A DNA stretch of 7,460 bases from an uncultured Bacteroidales bacterium (GTDB lineage: Bacteria; Bacteroidota; Bacteroidia; Bacteroidales; Muribaculaceae). The stretch's first letter is position 1. Each line of letters begins with the position of its first letter. Of the stretch, positions 7,245-7,460 are shown piece after piece. Made by a program: the position numbers and the translations under genes. The notes beneath the pieces are model-generated. The model was given only the letters and a program-made list of their open reading frames with translations, had not been told where the DNA came from and searched no databases. The DNA is taken from contig CALZQD010000077.1 of the NCBI GenBank assembly GCA_945828175.1, forward strand, positions 1 through 7,460. The letters are read 5' to 3'.

Positions 7245-7271
7245 CGCCGGCATTGACAGTTGGCGTTTTTT
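7245..7271 (+). terminator. Terminator-like hairpin facing right
   Basis: On the plus strand a seven-bp stem (CGCCGGC with GTTGGCG, two G-U pairs) encloses the loop ATTGACA and is followed directly by six Ts. On the minus strand no T run follows. No plus-strand gene is visible before it, so either it ends an unannotated rightward RNA or it is a chance match. Confidence 0.4.
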
Positions 7272-7291
7272 GCGCGAAAAAAAATATCATT

Positions 7292-7459
7292 TCAATTAAA
7301 ATTATTTAAAAATCGCAAAGACTTGTTTTCACATTCGGGCAATGCGGCCTGTAAAGCACTGTCGAGGGCGTCTGTCGCGCCATGGCCGTCATGAGACCAA
7401 AACAGCCCGGAAGACCCTAATAAGTATTTTTTAACTTCATTTCCGCCAACAAGAGTTAA
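7292..7459 (-). CDS. Possible 3' end of an unrecognised gene, 5' part beyond the right edge
   Basis: One minus-strand frame is open from the right edge for 55 codons to TGA at 7294-7292; the other two minus frames close within the first 25 bases. The reading has protein-like stretches such as LTLVGGNEVKKYLLGSSG and HGATDALDSALQAALPE, and composition falls sharply to AT-rich just before the stop, as at a gene end. I do not recognise a family. A 55-codon open frame at an edge is not rare by chance, so this rests mainly on composition and reading. If real, it lies in the same orientation as exbB, about 70 bases ahead of the exbB promoter, with no clear terminator between. Confidence 0.3.
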   Translation of the reverse strand, partial: LTLVGGNEVKKYLLGSSGLFWSHDGHGATDALDSALQAALPECENKSLRFLNNFN

Positions 7460-7460
7460 C

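Noticed and set aside
7300..7440. Plus-strand frame beginning MRPVKHCRGRLSRHG
   Set aside because: It has only about 30 codons after the ATG, is Arg-rich in the manner of an antisense shadow, and has no promoter or start context.
7301..7460. tRNA or structured RNA in the GC-richer patch at the right edge
   Set aside because: I could not fold a cloverleaf, and the complementary stretches (such as GGCG with CGCC) are only four bases long.
1..7460. CRISPR array, insertion sequence, inverted repeats or attachment site
   Set aside because: No regularly spaced repeats, terminal inverted repeats, transposase or integrase reading was found on either strand.

Overview
The window comes from a Bacteroidota genome, most likely a gut Bacteroidales of moderate GC (a Muribaculaceae-like lineage is my inference). 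Three things point there: a perfect Bacteroides-type promoter (TTTG, 19 bases, TAAATTTG), starts without Shine-Dalgarno sites and preceded by A-rich DNA, and one exbB followed by two unlike exbD genes with long inserts and a TonB whose N-terminus is the Bacteroidota form. Every gene I can support lies on the minus strand, so the window reads biologically from right to left.

Layout from right to left. 7292-7459 is a possible 3' end of an unrecognised gene entering from the right edge (weak). 7194-7224 is a strong promoter, followed by an unusually long leader of about 220 bases holding a small hairpin, a GGTTAA direct-repeat cluster and a 47-codon frame of doubtful reality. Then comes a compact four-gene operon: exbB (6969-6145), exbD-1 (6095-5283), exbD-2 (5272-4529) and tonB (4506-3652), with gaps of 49, 10 and 22 bases. 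A 13-bp hairpin followed by six Ts (3622-3586) closes the operon. Last is a very long tamB-like gene (3516 to the left edge), open for 1172 codons and cut by the window before its C-terminus.

How they work together. ExbB and the ExbD proteins form the proton-driven inner-membrane motor, and TonB carries its force across the periplasm to TonB-dependent outer-membrane transporters (SusC-like and siderophore receptors are the usual clients in this phylum). TamB-like proteins span the periplasm and serve outer-membrane biogenesis. All five genes therefore belong to the cell envelope, but the terminator between tonB and tamB argues for two transcription units. I found no mobile element, CRISPR array, tRNA or rRNA. 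I see no clearly novel system: the points worth a second look are the exbB leader with a possible antisense RNA, the acidic rather than proline-rich TonB linker, the divergent ExbD pair and the extra ExbB membrane helix.
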